Assembly (NCBI GenBank): GCA_002400085.1
Contig: DHEX01000076.1
Span: 1-10,972, forward strand
DNA from: Clostridiaceae bacterium UBA4839
GTDB lineage: Bacteria; Bacillota; Clostridia; Clostridiales; Caloramatoraceae
Length of the DNA stretch: 10,972 nt
Direction of reading: 5' to 3'
This document shows positions 1 through 6,167 of the stretch, piece by piece. Below the pieces are notes generated by a model. It searched no databases and was not told the DNA's origin. It worked only from the letters and a program-made list of their open reading frames with translations. Position 1 is the first letter of the stretch, and every line of letters begins with the position of its first letter. Position numbers and translations under genes: made by a program.

Positions 1-42
1 ACTGGCAAATCAAAGCTTGTAGTGAACTCATCAAAATGGTAA
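1..42 (+). CDS. possible 3' end of an upstream gene (uncertain frame)
   Basis: Reading from base 1 gives an open frame ending in TGKSKLVVNSSKW and a TAA at 40-42. The third frame is also open, ending KMVIY with a TAG at 48-50. Either could be the tail of a gene entering from the left, and there is too little sequence to recognise a family or choose a frame. The stop in the first frame overlaps the -10 element of a candidate promoter. Confidence 0.25.
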   Translation, partial: TGKSKLVVNSSKW

Positions 43-45
43 TAT
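17..45 (+). promoter_or_regulatory. candidate sigma-A promoter ahead of repeat copy 1 and the CapA gene
   Basis: TTGTAG at 17-22 is followed after exactly 17 bases by TAATAT at 40-45. A TG dinucleotide one base before the -10 gives an extended -10 (TGGTAATAT). Transcription would start near 52, so repeat copy 1 (79-164) would lie inside the untranslated leader of the CapA-family gene. The match to consensus is moderate and rests on sequence alone. Confidence 0.4.
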
Positions 46-78
46 ATTAGGAGACATCATAATTAAAAATTAATTAAT

Positions 79-164
79 AAAGTGATTCTTAGAAGAGCCA
101 ATCCAGGGGCGCAGCAGCCGTTATTCTCCGCGTTAAGTGGAGGATTACAGGTGGTAGCCATCGG
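79..164 (+). repeat. structured dispersed repeat, copy 1 (short form, 86 nt)
   Basis: This 86-base GC-richer block is nearly identical to the reverse complement of 4076-4211, apart from a 50-base hairpin present only there. It contains two clear hairpins. One is CTCCGC-GTTAA-GTGGAG at 126-142. The other is a 5-bp stem around the loop TAG at about 150-162. In copy 2 the first stem is fully Watson-Crick (CTCCGC/GCGGAG) and here one pair is a G-U. The second stem also differs only by pair-preserving change. That points to selection on a folded RNA or cruciform, not on a protein. It ends 73 bases before the GTG start of the CapA-family gene, so it probably lies in that gene's 5' leader. An antisense reading frame across it has no ribosome binding site. 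Confidence 0.85.
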
Positions 165-237
165 GATATAAAAGTGGAAAGAATAATTGGTGGTATATGG
201 ACAAACAGGCACTGCACCAAATATAGGGGGAGTGATT

Positions 238-1392
238 GTGAAAAAGCTTACCAAAACCTTATGTTTTTCTTTTATATTTATTTTTTTATTATCCTCATGT
301 GACAGTTTAAGTAAAAAAAATGTTAAGGATGTGAAAGGTACCGAGACTCCACCGCAGGAGGTTAAGGTTGAAGAGGTAAAGAAAGCAAAAGTTACTATAG
401 CAGGGGATATAATGTTTCATGATGGGTTAATTCAAAGTGCTTACTTAGGAAATAACAAGGGATATGATTTTCACTATATGTTTGAAGATATTAAGCCAAG
501 AATAATAAATTCTGACGTAGCAGCAGTTTGCCTTGAAGGCTCAATGCATCCAACATGGAAGCCAACTGGTTACCCATGCTTTAATACGCCTGCATCAGCC
601 CTTGATGCGCTTAAAGATACAGGTTTTGATATTATATCAATGGCAAACAATCACGTAATGGATACTGGTAAAGCAGGATTTTATAACTATCTCGATGAGA
701 TTAAAAAAAGAAATTTATTAGTAACAGGAGCAGGGCTTCCTGAAGATGATAAAATTGCGTATATTGAAAAAAATGGGATTAAGATGGCGCTTATTGCTTA
801 TACTTATGGAACAAATGGAATTCCTGCGCCTGAAGGAACTGTAAACTATATTGATGAAGAAAAAATAAAAAATGATATAATAAAGGCTAAGGGGAAATGT
901 GATTTTGTTATGGTTTGGCTTCATATGGGAAATGAATATGTAAGAAAAGTCGAAGACGAGCAGTACAGGCTATATAGAGAAGTGGCAGATATGGGGGCAG
1001 ACATGGTAATTGGAAGCCATCCTCATGTACCTAAAAAATCAGAAGTGTATGATTCAAATGGAAGAAAGGTGTGGATAATTTATTCCCTTGGGAACTTTCT
1101 TTCAGCCCAAAGGCCTAAAGAGGCAGAGAAAACGTATTTATACACGGATGTAGGGCTGATTGCTGACTTTACAGTAGTTAAGGATAAGGATGGCGTCCAT
1201 ATAGAGGATGCAGATATAACCCCTATTTATGATTTGAAATATAGGGAGGGCAACAGGATTATTTATAGAATTGTGGAATGTAGCAAAATAAATGATTATA
1301 AGGAAGCAACGCAGGAACAAAAAAACTATGTTAATAAAAAGTATAATGAGCTTATAGGTGAACATGATATGTCAGTATTTAAGCATAATTAA
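238..1392 (+). CDS. CapA-family lipoprotein (poly-gamma-glutamate synthesis/metallophosphatase-like fold)
   Basis: The start is GTG 238, preceded by AGGGGGAG. An in-frame TTG at 187 has no ribosome binding site and would bury the signal peptide. The product is 384 residues. It begins with KK, a hydrophobic stretch (residues 8-18) and the lipobox LSSC with Cys21, so it should be lipidated and anchored outside the membrane. A charged linker follows, then a CapA/PGA_cap domain: GDIMFH (56-61), CLEGS, MANNHVMD (NNH at 137-139), WLHMGNEY (His229), GSHPHV (259-264) and YSLGNF. These blocks match the metal-binding motifs of the calcineurin-like CapA fold. Only some CapA homologues take part in poly-gamma-glutamate capsule synthesis. 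No capB/capC genes are seen here, so the substrate is unknown. The stop is 15 bases before the deformylase ATG, which suggests an operon. Confidence 0.9.
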   Translation: MKKLTKTLCFSFIFIFLLSSCDSLSKKNVKDVKGTETPPQEVKVEEVKKAKVTIAGDIMFHDGLIQSAYLGNNKGYDFHYMFEDIKPRIINSDVAAVCLEGSMHPTWKPTGYPCFNTPASALDALKDTGFDIISMANNHVMDTGKAGFYNYLDEIKKRNLLVTGAGLPEDDKIAYIEKNGIKMALIAYTYGTNGIPAPEGTVNYIDEEKIKNDIIKAKGKCDFVMVWLHMGNEYVRKVEDEQYRLYREVADMGADMVIGSHPHVPKKSEVYDSNGRKVWIIYSLGNFLSAQRPKEAEKTYLYTDVGLIADFTVVKDKDGVHIEDADITPIYDLKYREGNRIIYRIVECSKINDYKEATQEQKNYVNKKYNELIGEHDMSVFKHN

Positions 1393-1407
1393 TTGGAGGT
1401 AATAAAT

Positions 1408-1881
1408 ATGGCAGTAAGAGAAATTTTTAAGAGAGGGTATCCTTCTTTAAGCAAAAAAAGTAAACGCATTGATAAAATAGATAAGGAGACTTTAAACCTT
1501 ATGCAAGATTTAAAAGATACTCTCTATAGCACAGAAACTGGAATTGGACTTGCAGCTCCTCAGCTTGGAGTAAATAAAAGGGTTATATTTGTCGATTTAA
1601 GAGATGGAATTGCGAAACCTATGATTTTAATAAATCCAGTTGTAGCTGCTAAATTTGGAAAAGTAGAAGGGGAGGAAGGATGCTTAAGTCTCCCTGGATA
1701 TTATGGTATGGTTGATAGACCTAGAAAGGTAATTGTAAATGGGCTAAATGAAAAAGGGGAGAAAATAAGCGTAAGGGCTTCAGGACTTCTTTGCAGGGAT
1801 CTTTGCCATGAAATAGATCACCTGGAAGGGATAATGTTTTGTGATAAAGCAAAAAGTTTGTATAAAGAAAGTGAAGAATAA
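1408..1881 (+). CDS. def: peptide deformylase
   Basis: This enzyme removes the N-terminal formyl group from nascent bacterial proteins at the ribosome exit. All three family motifs are present: GIGLAAPQLG (residues 45-54), EGCLSLPG with metal ligand Cys92 (motif begins at 90), and HEIDHLEG with the ligands His134 and His138 and catalytic Glu135. The length of 157 residues fits the compact type typical of clostridia. ATG 1408 is chosen because GGAGG lies at 1395-1399. A TTG start at 1393 would overlap that site. It follows the CapA gene by 15 bases, so the two are probably co-transcribed. It lacks the usual neighbours fmt and priA in this window. The last codons and the stop form one arm of a palindrome shared with the convergent gene, giving a C-terminus of KESEE. 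Confidence 0.97.
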   Translation: MAVREIFKRGYPSLSKKSKRIDKIDKETLNLMQDLKDTLYSTETGIGLAAPQLGVNKRVIFVDLRDGIAKPMILINPVVAAKFGKVEGEEGCLSLPGYYGMVDRPRKVIVNGLNEKGEKISVRASGLLCRDLCHEIDHLEGIMFCDKAKSLYKESEE

Positions 1882-1899
1882 TTTTTATTCTTCACTTTC
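1867..1899. terminator. perfect palindrome joining two convergent genes (putative bidirectional terminator)
   Basis: GAAAGTGAAGAATAA (1867-1881) pairs perfectly with 1885-1899 across a TTT loop, giving a 15-bp stem. It contains the stop codon of the deformylase gene (1879-1881) and that of the nucleotidyltransferase-like gene (1885-1887), which are separated by only three bases. A U-tract follows on neither strand (GCTTTCC on +, TTTCTTTATAC on -). Factor-independent termination is therefore plausible but not canonical. The stem may instead stabilise 3' ends. Confidence 0.55.
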
Positions 1900-2856
1900 G
1901 CTTTCCATAATAAGTATGTTTGATTTATCACCAAAAACACCATTTATAATTTGATTTTTACCAATAATGCTTGAACAATTGCCTACTATGCAATTATTTA
2001 AAACTGCCGAATCAATTATGCAGTCATCCATAATTATAGAATTTGATATTATGGAGTTTTTTACTATACTTCTTTTGCCAATTGAAACATTATCTTTAAT
2101 TTCACTTTTTATTATCCTGGCATCAAAGCTAATAATGCTGTTTTGATTCATTTTAGATAGTATATTCTTATTACATTCAAGCAGGTCTTTGGTTCTGTTT
2201 ATTTTCATCCATGTAGTGTCTATAAATTTAAAACCAACATTACCTCCTCTGTGGACTGTATGATTTATAAAAAGAGGAATATCCTGATTGATATATTTTA
2301 AAGATTTACCCTTTGATAAAGAACGTAACAGTGAACGTGAAAAGAAATAAATATTGGATAATGCATATTTACTTTGCGTTATTTTAGGCTTATTAGCAAT
2401 ATTTAAAATTTTATTATCCTCAATTTCAGCTATATCATGATTCCATATATTTTCTGTTTCTTTAAGCAAGACCATAATATCGTAATTGCTTTTATTAAAA
2501 ACATTTATATACTCTGATAATGAAAAATCAAAATAATTATCTCCAAAAATAATGATTAAATCATCGTTAATAAAATCCTTTGCGTGTAAAAGAGCATACA
2601 TAGCACTTATAGATTTATTAACAGAATAATATTTCATATTACAGTTAAATTTCAAATCATTGCCAAAGCTGTTTATAAAGTTTTTAAAATTATCAGGAAT
2701 AATAACAGCAATGTCCCTTATATTTGCCTCAGATAAAGACCTTATTATATGTTCGCATAAGGGGGCATTAGCTGCTGGCAGCATATATTTTGGAGTTGTA
2801 TATGTTAAAGGTTCAAGAAAAGAATTGTTATCAATGCAAATTATAAGACCTTTCAT
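1885..2856 (-). CDS. nucleotidyltransferase-like protein with left-handed beta-helix tail, degenerate nucleotide-binding loop
   Basis: This 323-residue protein has the layout of sugar-phosphate nucleotidyltransferases such as RmlA or GlmU-like enzymes. It has an N-terminal Rossmann-type domain (about 1-235) and a C-terminal series of imperfect hexapeptide repeats rich in I/V/N/S (about 241-309), suggesting a left-handed beta-helix. Family features kept are PLTYTTPKYMLPAANAPL (16-33, with Lys23), FGDNYFD with Asp106, and FIDTTWMKINRTKDLLE with Asp213. The glycine-rich GxGTRL loop that normally precedes PLT reads CIDNNSFLEPLT, with no glycine or arginine. It may be catalytically inactive or use an altered substrate. 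The ATG at 2856 has AAAGGGG upstream. It lies 70 bases downstream of the membrane-protein gene, probably in one operon, and its 3' end shares a palindrome with def. Confidence 0.8.
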   Translation of the reverse strand: MKGLIICIDNNSFLEPLTYTTPKYMLPAANAPLCEHIIRSLSEANIRDIAVIIPDNFKNFINSFGNDLKFNCNMKYYSVNKSISAMYALLHAKDFINDDLIIIFGDNYFDFSLSEYINVFNKSNYDIMVLLKETENIWNHDIAEIEDNKILNIANKPKITQSKYALSNIYFFSRSLLRSLSKGKSLKYINQDIPLFINHTVHRGGNVGFKFIDTTWMKINRTKDLLECNKNILSKMNQNSIISFDARIIKSEIKDNVSIGKRSIVKNSIISNSIIMDDCIIDSAVLNNCIVGNCSSIIGKNQIINGVFGDKSNILIMESESEE

Positions 2857-2926
2857 GTGATATCCCCTTTATTGAATAATATATAGCCATAATAAAATAT
2901 GCAGCACTGCAGAATTGTGTTAGTGT

Positions 2927-3991
2927 TTAATTTTGCGCATCCACAAAAACTTTTATTGCAGCATTAACATATTCATTGCTAAATCCCCAGCTTTTAAGCC
3001 CGCTGATTTTTAATCTATCTGTATATTTTAAAAATTTTTCAGGCATAATGATTTCAGATTCAATACCGCTGCTTGACTGCATCATATCTACATATAAAAT
3101 GTTTTTACAATTTATATTTGTAAAGTATTCCATAGAAGAATCAACATCCTTAGAAATAAGTATTTGATTATCATTATATCCATATTGAAAAAGCAGTTCT
3201 TTAATTAATATATTGCAATTATCATTCTCTCCAATTAAAAGTAGTCCATCATATTTTGCCGATAAGGATATAATCCTATTTACAATACCATTACAAAAAG
3301 TTTCTTCTGAAGTTACAGGCTTTGTAATTGCTATTTTTATTTGGCTTTTTTCAATTATTTTCATGTTTATATCGTTTTCAATTATTTTATTTAAATTATT
3401 ATTTTGTGAGTAGTTTATTATTGTAATACTCTTGCATCCATCCGAAAGTGCTTGGAAAATAGAATCTTTTATATTAGGGATATATCCATCAAAAGCAATA
3501 TAAAAATAATATGGATAATTTCTTAAAAGTGAATCTTTAACTAAGGAAGCTACATGAAGTAAATCTTCGTTTTTTTTATTTACACCAATTTTTTTATAAT
3601 ATTTTTTTATTTGCAGCGCTTTAAAAGGTTTTACATAGCAGGCTGAATCTTTCATAAAATAATTTGAATAGTATGGGGTATACTTTTCCATTTCCCCTTC
3701 ACAATAGAATATGACAGCCTTTTTATTTTTATCTAAACTCATATCATAGGAGAAATTGTTTTTAATAGGCTTAAAGATTATAAAACTGCATATGTAATAT
3801 GAAACAAAAAAAATAATAATATTGAAGATGTACCAATATTTGCTTTGAGGTTTAGCTTTTTCTTTAAAAATAAATAATAGTAGTATTGCTGCTAAAATCA
3901 ACGCTATTAAAAGAGGATAATATGGATAAGGTGCACATAATATAAGGCAAAACAGGACTCCAATTACAGAGAAAAATAAAGATAAAACCAT
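2927..3991 (-). CDS. membrane-anchored protein with a ferrochelatase-like soluble part, function unknown
   Basis: The product is 354 residues with three hydrophobic helices in the first 75 residues (about 2-20, 24-42 and 53-73) and then a soluble part of about 280 residues. From residue 92 the pattern recalls the ferrochelatase (HemH/chelatase) fold. AVIFYCEGEMEKYTPYYSNYF resembles the first strand and following loop. YPYYFYIAFDGYIPNIKDSI and the strand before NYSQNN (159-197) recall the family's block of tyrosine- and proline-rich sequence. YDGLLLIGEND (247-257) lies where the catalytic-histidine strand would be, and no such histidine is there. I cannot confirm this homology, and heme synthesis by it is unlikely. 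GGGAG precedes the ATG by six bases. It is the first gene of a probable two-gene - strand operon, and repeat copy 2 lies just upstream. Confidence 0.6.
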   Translation of the reverse strand: MVLSLFFSVIGVLFCLILCAPYPYYPLLIALILAAILLLFIFKEKAKPQSKYWYIFNIIIFFVSYYICSFIIFKPIKNNFSYDMSLDKNKKAVIFYCEGEMEKYTPYYSNYFMKDSACYVKPFKALQIKKYYKKIGVNKKNEDLLHVASLVKDSLLRNYPYYFYIAFDGYIPNIKDSIFQALSDGCKSITIINYSQNNNLNKIIENDINMKIIEKSQIKIAITKPVTSEETFCNGIVNRIISLSAKYDGLLLIGENDNCNILIKELLFQYGYNDNQILISKDVDSSMEYFTNINCKNILYVDMMQSSSGIESEIIMPEKFLKYTDRLKISGLKSWGFSNEYVNAAIKVFVDAQN

Positions 3992-4075
3992 GATATTCTC
4001 CCAATAACTTGTATACTATAATATGTTTATGAGTAATTTATTGCTATTATTATTATTGATAAAAAATAATAAAGG

Positions 4076-4211
4076 CCGATGGCTACCATCCGTAATCCTC
4101 CGCTTGACGCGGAGAATAACGGCTGCTACGCCCCTGGATTGGCTCTTCTTAGACTCAGCTGGGGGAGGTATTCCTCATAAGCAGGCTCCACCTGAGTCTA
4201 AGAATCACCTT
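4076..4211 (-). repeat. structured dispersed repeat, copy 2 (long form, 136 nt)
   Basis: The - strand reading matches copy 1 (79-164) over 86 bases, with a handful of substitutions. It also carries an extra 50 bases that form a hairpin at 4148-4202. Its inner hairpins are CTCCGC-GTCAA-GCGGAG and GATGG-TAG-CCATC, both fully paired. It ends 84 bases upstream of the ATG of the membrane protein at 3991 and points toward it, as copy 1 does for its gene. Composition is much richer in G and C than the flanking AT-rich spacer. The + strand frame crossing it has no ribosome binding site and is not called as a gene. The pair forms a divergent arrangement spanning about 4.1 kb. Confidence 0.85.
4148..4202 (-). 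repeat. hairpin found only in the long repeat copy
   Basis: CTTAGACTCAG (4148-4158) pairs perfectly with CTGAGTCTAAG (4192-4202), an 11-bp stem. A smaller inner stem GAGG-TATT-CCTC lies inside at about 4165-4176, and a GGAG/CTCC pairing is also possible. In copy 1 the sequence runs straight from CTTAG into AAGAGCC, so the hairpin has been either precisely lost there or gained here. Confidence 0.8.
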
Positions 4212-4224
4212 ATCATTAAATATA

Positions 4225-4253
4225 TTTTATTTTTTAAGCCGGTATAGTATAAT
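4225..4253 (+). promoter_or_regulatory. candidate promoter of fprA
   Basis: A perfect TATAAT at 4248-4253 lies 17 bases after a weak -35 (TTTTAT, 4225-4230). Transcription would begin near 4260, at the edge of a 15-bp palindrome AAAATCA-A-TGATTTT (4261-4275). That palindrome could be an operator overlapping the start site. The weak -35 lowers confidence and would fit an activator- or repressor-controlled promoter. Confidence 0.45.
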
Positions 4254-4260
4254 ATATATC

Positions 4261-4413
4261 AAAATCAATGATTTTTAGATATACCTTTTTAGTAGCTATT
4301 GATTTTCAATAAATAAAAAAACTTTATGCGAACTTTCCATTTACGCAAATGGGAAACTCACTAAAGTTGCTACTAAAGATAAAAATAATGTGTTTTAATA
4401 TGGAGGTTTTAAA
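4261..4413 (+). promoter_or_regulatory. structured fprA leader: three-way junction with an alternative pairing
   Basis: Outer stem P1 pairs TTTAGTAGC (4288-4296) with GCTACTAAA (4369-4377). Directly inside is P2, TATTGA-TTT-TCAATA (4297-4311). P3 pairs AACTTTA (4320-4326) with TAAAGTT (4362-4368) and continues to an inner stem 4334-4342/4347-4356 with one bulged G and loop ACGC. P1 and P3 share one continuous 3' strand, as in coaxially stacked junctions. AAAATCAAT (4261-4269) is also perfectly complementary to ATTGATTTT (4298-4306), which would break P2. This looks like a cis-regulatory RNA switching between two folds, although no known riboswitch class was recognised. No U-tract follows, so control would more likely act on translation or stability. 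The ribosome site GGAGG is at 4402-4406. P2 and the 4261-4275 palindrome could alternatively be DNA operators. Confidence 0.5.
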
Positions 4414-5595
4414 ATGAATGCGGTTGAATTAAAAAAGAATGTTTATTGGGTTGGAGTTAAAGATCATAATCTTAAAGTTTTTGATATTGTAATGCCAACC
4501 GGTAAGGGAACAACTTATAATTCCTATCTTATTGTGGATGAAAAGATAGCCTTAATTGATACGGTAAAGGATGGTTTTTATGATGATTTTAAGTCAAAAA
4601 TAAAAGAAATTATTGGTGATAAAAAAATCGATTATTTAATTGTAAACCATACAGAACCTGATCACAGCGGCTGCGTCGAAAGAATACTAAATGATTATGA
4701 AGGCATTGAAGTTGTGGCATCGAAGGCAGCACTTCTTAATTTAAAGAATATAACAAATAGAGATTTTAAAGGTATCGAAGCAAAGGGTGAGTTAAATCTT
4801 GGGAAAAGGACTTTGAAATTTATATCTGCTCCTCTTCTTCATTGGCCTGATACAATATTTACATTTGATGAATATGATAAGATTCTTTTTACTTGTGATG
4901 CTTTTGGAAGCCATTATTGTGGGGATAGTATATTTAATGATGAAAATGAAGATTTTTCATATTACTTTAAATACTATTATGATGGAATAATGTCACCATT
5001 TAAAAAGAACATAATATCAGCTGTTGAAAAAATTAAACCTTTAAATTTTGATATGATTGCTGTAAGTCATGGACCAGTTCTTAGAAAGAATCCAATGAGC
5101 TATGTAAATAAATATTATGAATGGAGCAATGAGGGTTTAAATACTTATGGCAGTAATTATGCAGTTGTTTACTATGTTTCAGCCTATGGATATACAAAGA
5201 GCCTTGCAAATGCTATTGCAGAAGGAATAAAAGAAGCAGGAGCAAAAGTAGATGTTTATGATATATCTTCATCTAATATGCCTGAGCTAGTAAGTAAAAT
5301 GGATAAGGCAAAAGCTCTTGCAATAGGTTCAAGTACAATTAATCAGGATGCAGTAAAACCAGTATGGGACTTTTTATCCATGGTATCACCTATTACAAAT
5401 AGGGGCAAAATAGCATTTGCATTTGGCTCTTATGGATGGAGCGGTGAAGCTGTAGGAATGCTTACAGAAAGATTAAAAAGTTTAAAGTTTAAAGTTATAG
5501 AGCCGGGAATGAAAGTTTGCTTTAAACCAACAGAAAAGGATCTTAAAAATGCTAAAGAATATGGACTTAAAATTGGAAGAGCCATCATGGAATAA
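4414..5595 (+). CDS. fprA: flavodiiron protein (A-type flavoprotein, oxygen/NO reductase)
   Basis: This 393-residue cytoplasmic enzyme would reduce O2 to water or NO to N2O, protecting an anaerobe. It has a metallo-beta-lactamase-like domain (about 1-245) with the di-iron ligand set complete: HTEPDH (His79, Glu81, Asp83, His84), HWPD (His143), Asp162 in TCDAFG, and His219 in SHGP. The flavodoxin-like FMN domain follows from about 250 (YYVSAYGYTKSLANAIAEG, GSSTIN, FGSYGWSG). There is no C-terminal rubredoxin or flavin reductase domain, so it belongs to the simple two-domain class and would take electrons from a separate rubredoxin or similar partner. None is encoded nearby. The ATG has GGAGG seven bases upstream. 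The gene stands alone behind a long structured leader. Confidence 0.96.
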   Translation: MNAVELKKNVYWVGVKDHNLKVFDIVMPTGKGTTYNSYLIVDEKIALIDTVKDGFYDDFKSKIKEIIGDKKIDYLIVNHTEPDHSGCVERILNDYEGIEVVASKAALLNLKNITNRDFKGIEAKGELNLGKRTLKFISAPLLHWPDTIFTFDEYDKILFTCDAFGSHYCGDSIFNDENEDFSYYFKYYYDGIMSPFKKNIISAVEKIKPLNFDMIAVSHGPVLRKNPMSYVNKYYEWSNEGLNTYGSNYAVVYYVSAYGYTKSLANAIAEGIKEAGAKVDVYDISSSNMPELVSKMDKAKALAIGSSTINQDAVKPVWDFLSMVSPITNRGKIAFAFGSYGWSGEAVGMLTERLKSLKFKVIEPGMKVCFKPTEKDLKNAKEYGLKIGRAIME

Positions 5596-5613
5596 CAGAT
5601 AGTAGCCATCGGC
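5596..5613 (+). repeat. short remnant-like match to the 3' end of the structured repeat
   Basis: Immediately after the fprA stop, 18 bases resemble the end of the repeat. The last 12 (GTAGCCATCGGC) are identical to copy 2 in the same sense, and two mismatches fall in the six before. It points toward the acidic-protein gene, ending 92 bases before its ATG, much like the spacing of copies 1 and 2. It is short enough that chance cannot be excluded. Confidence 0.35.
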
Positions 5614-5705
5614 AAAAATTTTTATTTATTTAGTAGAATTAATTATTTAAGTTGTGTCATAATATATACTGTCAATTGTTAATTTTATTTGAAAAGAGGG
5701 GTAAT

Positions 5706-6104
5706 ATGGATACAAGTGGTATTTTCGGATTCTTAAAAAATGAAGGCTTTGCTGATGTGAGCAAGATGGATTACGATGAGGATATCGTAGTTTTTAAATT
5801 TCTTTATGAATTTAACAAACCTGAACTTGATGCTGCTAAGGAATATGCAGATGAAAATTATGATGAGGACAATGGAGAAGATGAATGGTATGAGGAATAC
5901 TATATGCCATATTTGACAGATACTGCAGCAGATAATATACGAAATGTATTTGATGATATCCGTGAAGAATTTGAAGTCGAGGGAGACTTTATTATCTATG
6001 AGATGGAAAGGGAAAATACTGATGGCTGTGAAGTAGTAATGGCATTTGCAAATATGGAAGTTGAAATAAACCTGGACGATATAATTGAAGATTTAAACTT
6101 ATAA
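5706..6104 (+). CDS. small, extremely acidic protein of unknown function
   Basis: ATG 5706 is chosen because AGAGGGG lies just upstream. An in-frame ATG at 5652 lacks such a site and would add an unrelated stretch. The product is 132 residues, with 41 Asp/Glu against only 8 Lys/Arg, so it is strongly negatively charged. It has no signal peptide and no membrane segment. The central part (residues 41-66) is dense in D, E and Y (YDEDNGEDEWYEEYYMPYL). The flanks alternate hydrophobic and charged residues as in a small alpha/beta domain. Such composition can suit binding to a basic partner, nucleic-acid mimicry or metal binding, but none of these is shown. I do not recognise the family. It sits alone 110 bases after fprA, and no terminator separates it from the candidate RNA gene downstream. 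Confidence 0.8.
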   Translation: MDTSGIFGFLKNEGFADVSKMDYDEDIVVFKFLYEFNKPELDAAKEYADENYDEDNGEDEWYEEYYMPYLTDTAADNIRNVFDDIREEFEVEGDFIIYEMERENTDGCEVVMAFANMEVEINLDDIIEDLNL

Positions 6105-6132
6105 AAAAATTCAAATAATTATGCAAAAACTA

Positions 6133-6161
6133 TTGACTGTGATACATTAAAGTGATAATAT
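6133..6161 (+). promoter_or_regulatory. promoter of the candidate orphan small RNA
   Basis: TTGACT (6133-6138) and TAATAT (6156-6161) are separated by exactly 17 bases. TGA just before the -10 makes it extended (TGATAATAT). GATAAT at 6154-6159 is an alternative -10 with a short 15-base spacer. This is the best promoter match in the window, yet no protein gene follows on this strand. The predicted start is near 6168. Confidence 0.65.
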
Positions 6162-6167
6162 GATATC

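Noticed and set aside
187..237. Upstream TTG start extending the CapA-family protein by 17 residues
   Set aside because: It has no ribosome site and would place a polar segment before the lipoprotein signal. GTG 238 has AGGGGGAG and gives a proper signal peptide.
63..254. Open frame on the - strand across repeat copy 1
   Set aside because: It lacks a ribosome binding site, and most of it is the reverse complement of a structured repeat. Its peptide similarity to other such frames would come from the repeat itself.
2898..2913. Small palindrome in the spacer between the two - strand genes
   Set aside because: A 5-bp stem around two bases with no T-run is too weak to call a terminator or operator.
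79..4211. Composite transposon bounded by the inverted repeats
   Set aside because: No transposase or recombinase lies between the copies, the enclosed genes include housekeeping def, and no target-site duplication is visible. The arrangement fits two independent leader elements better.
4023..4247. Open frame on the + strand across repeat copy 2
   Set aside because: No ribosome site precedes its ATG, the frame reads through the hairpins of the repeat, and it is antisense to the leader role inferred for the repeat.
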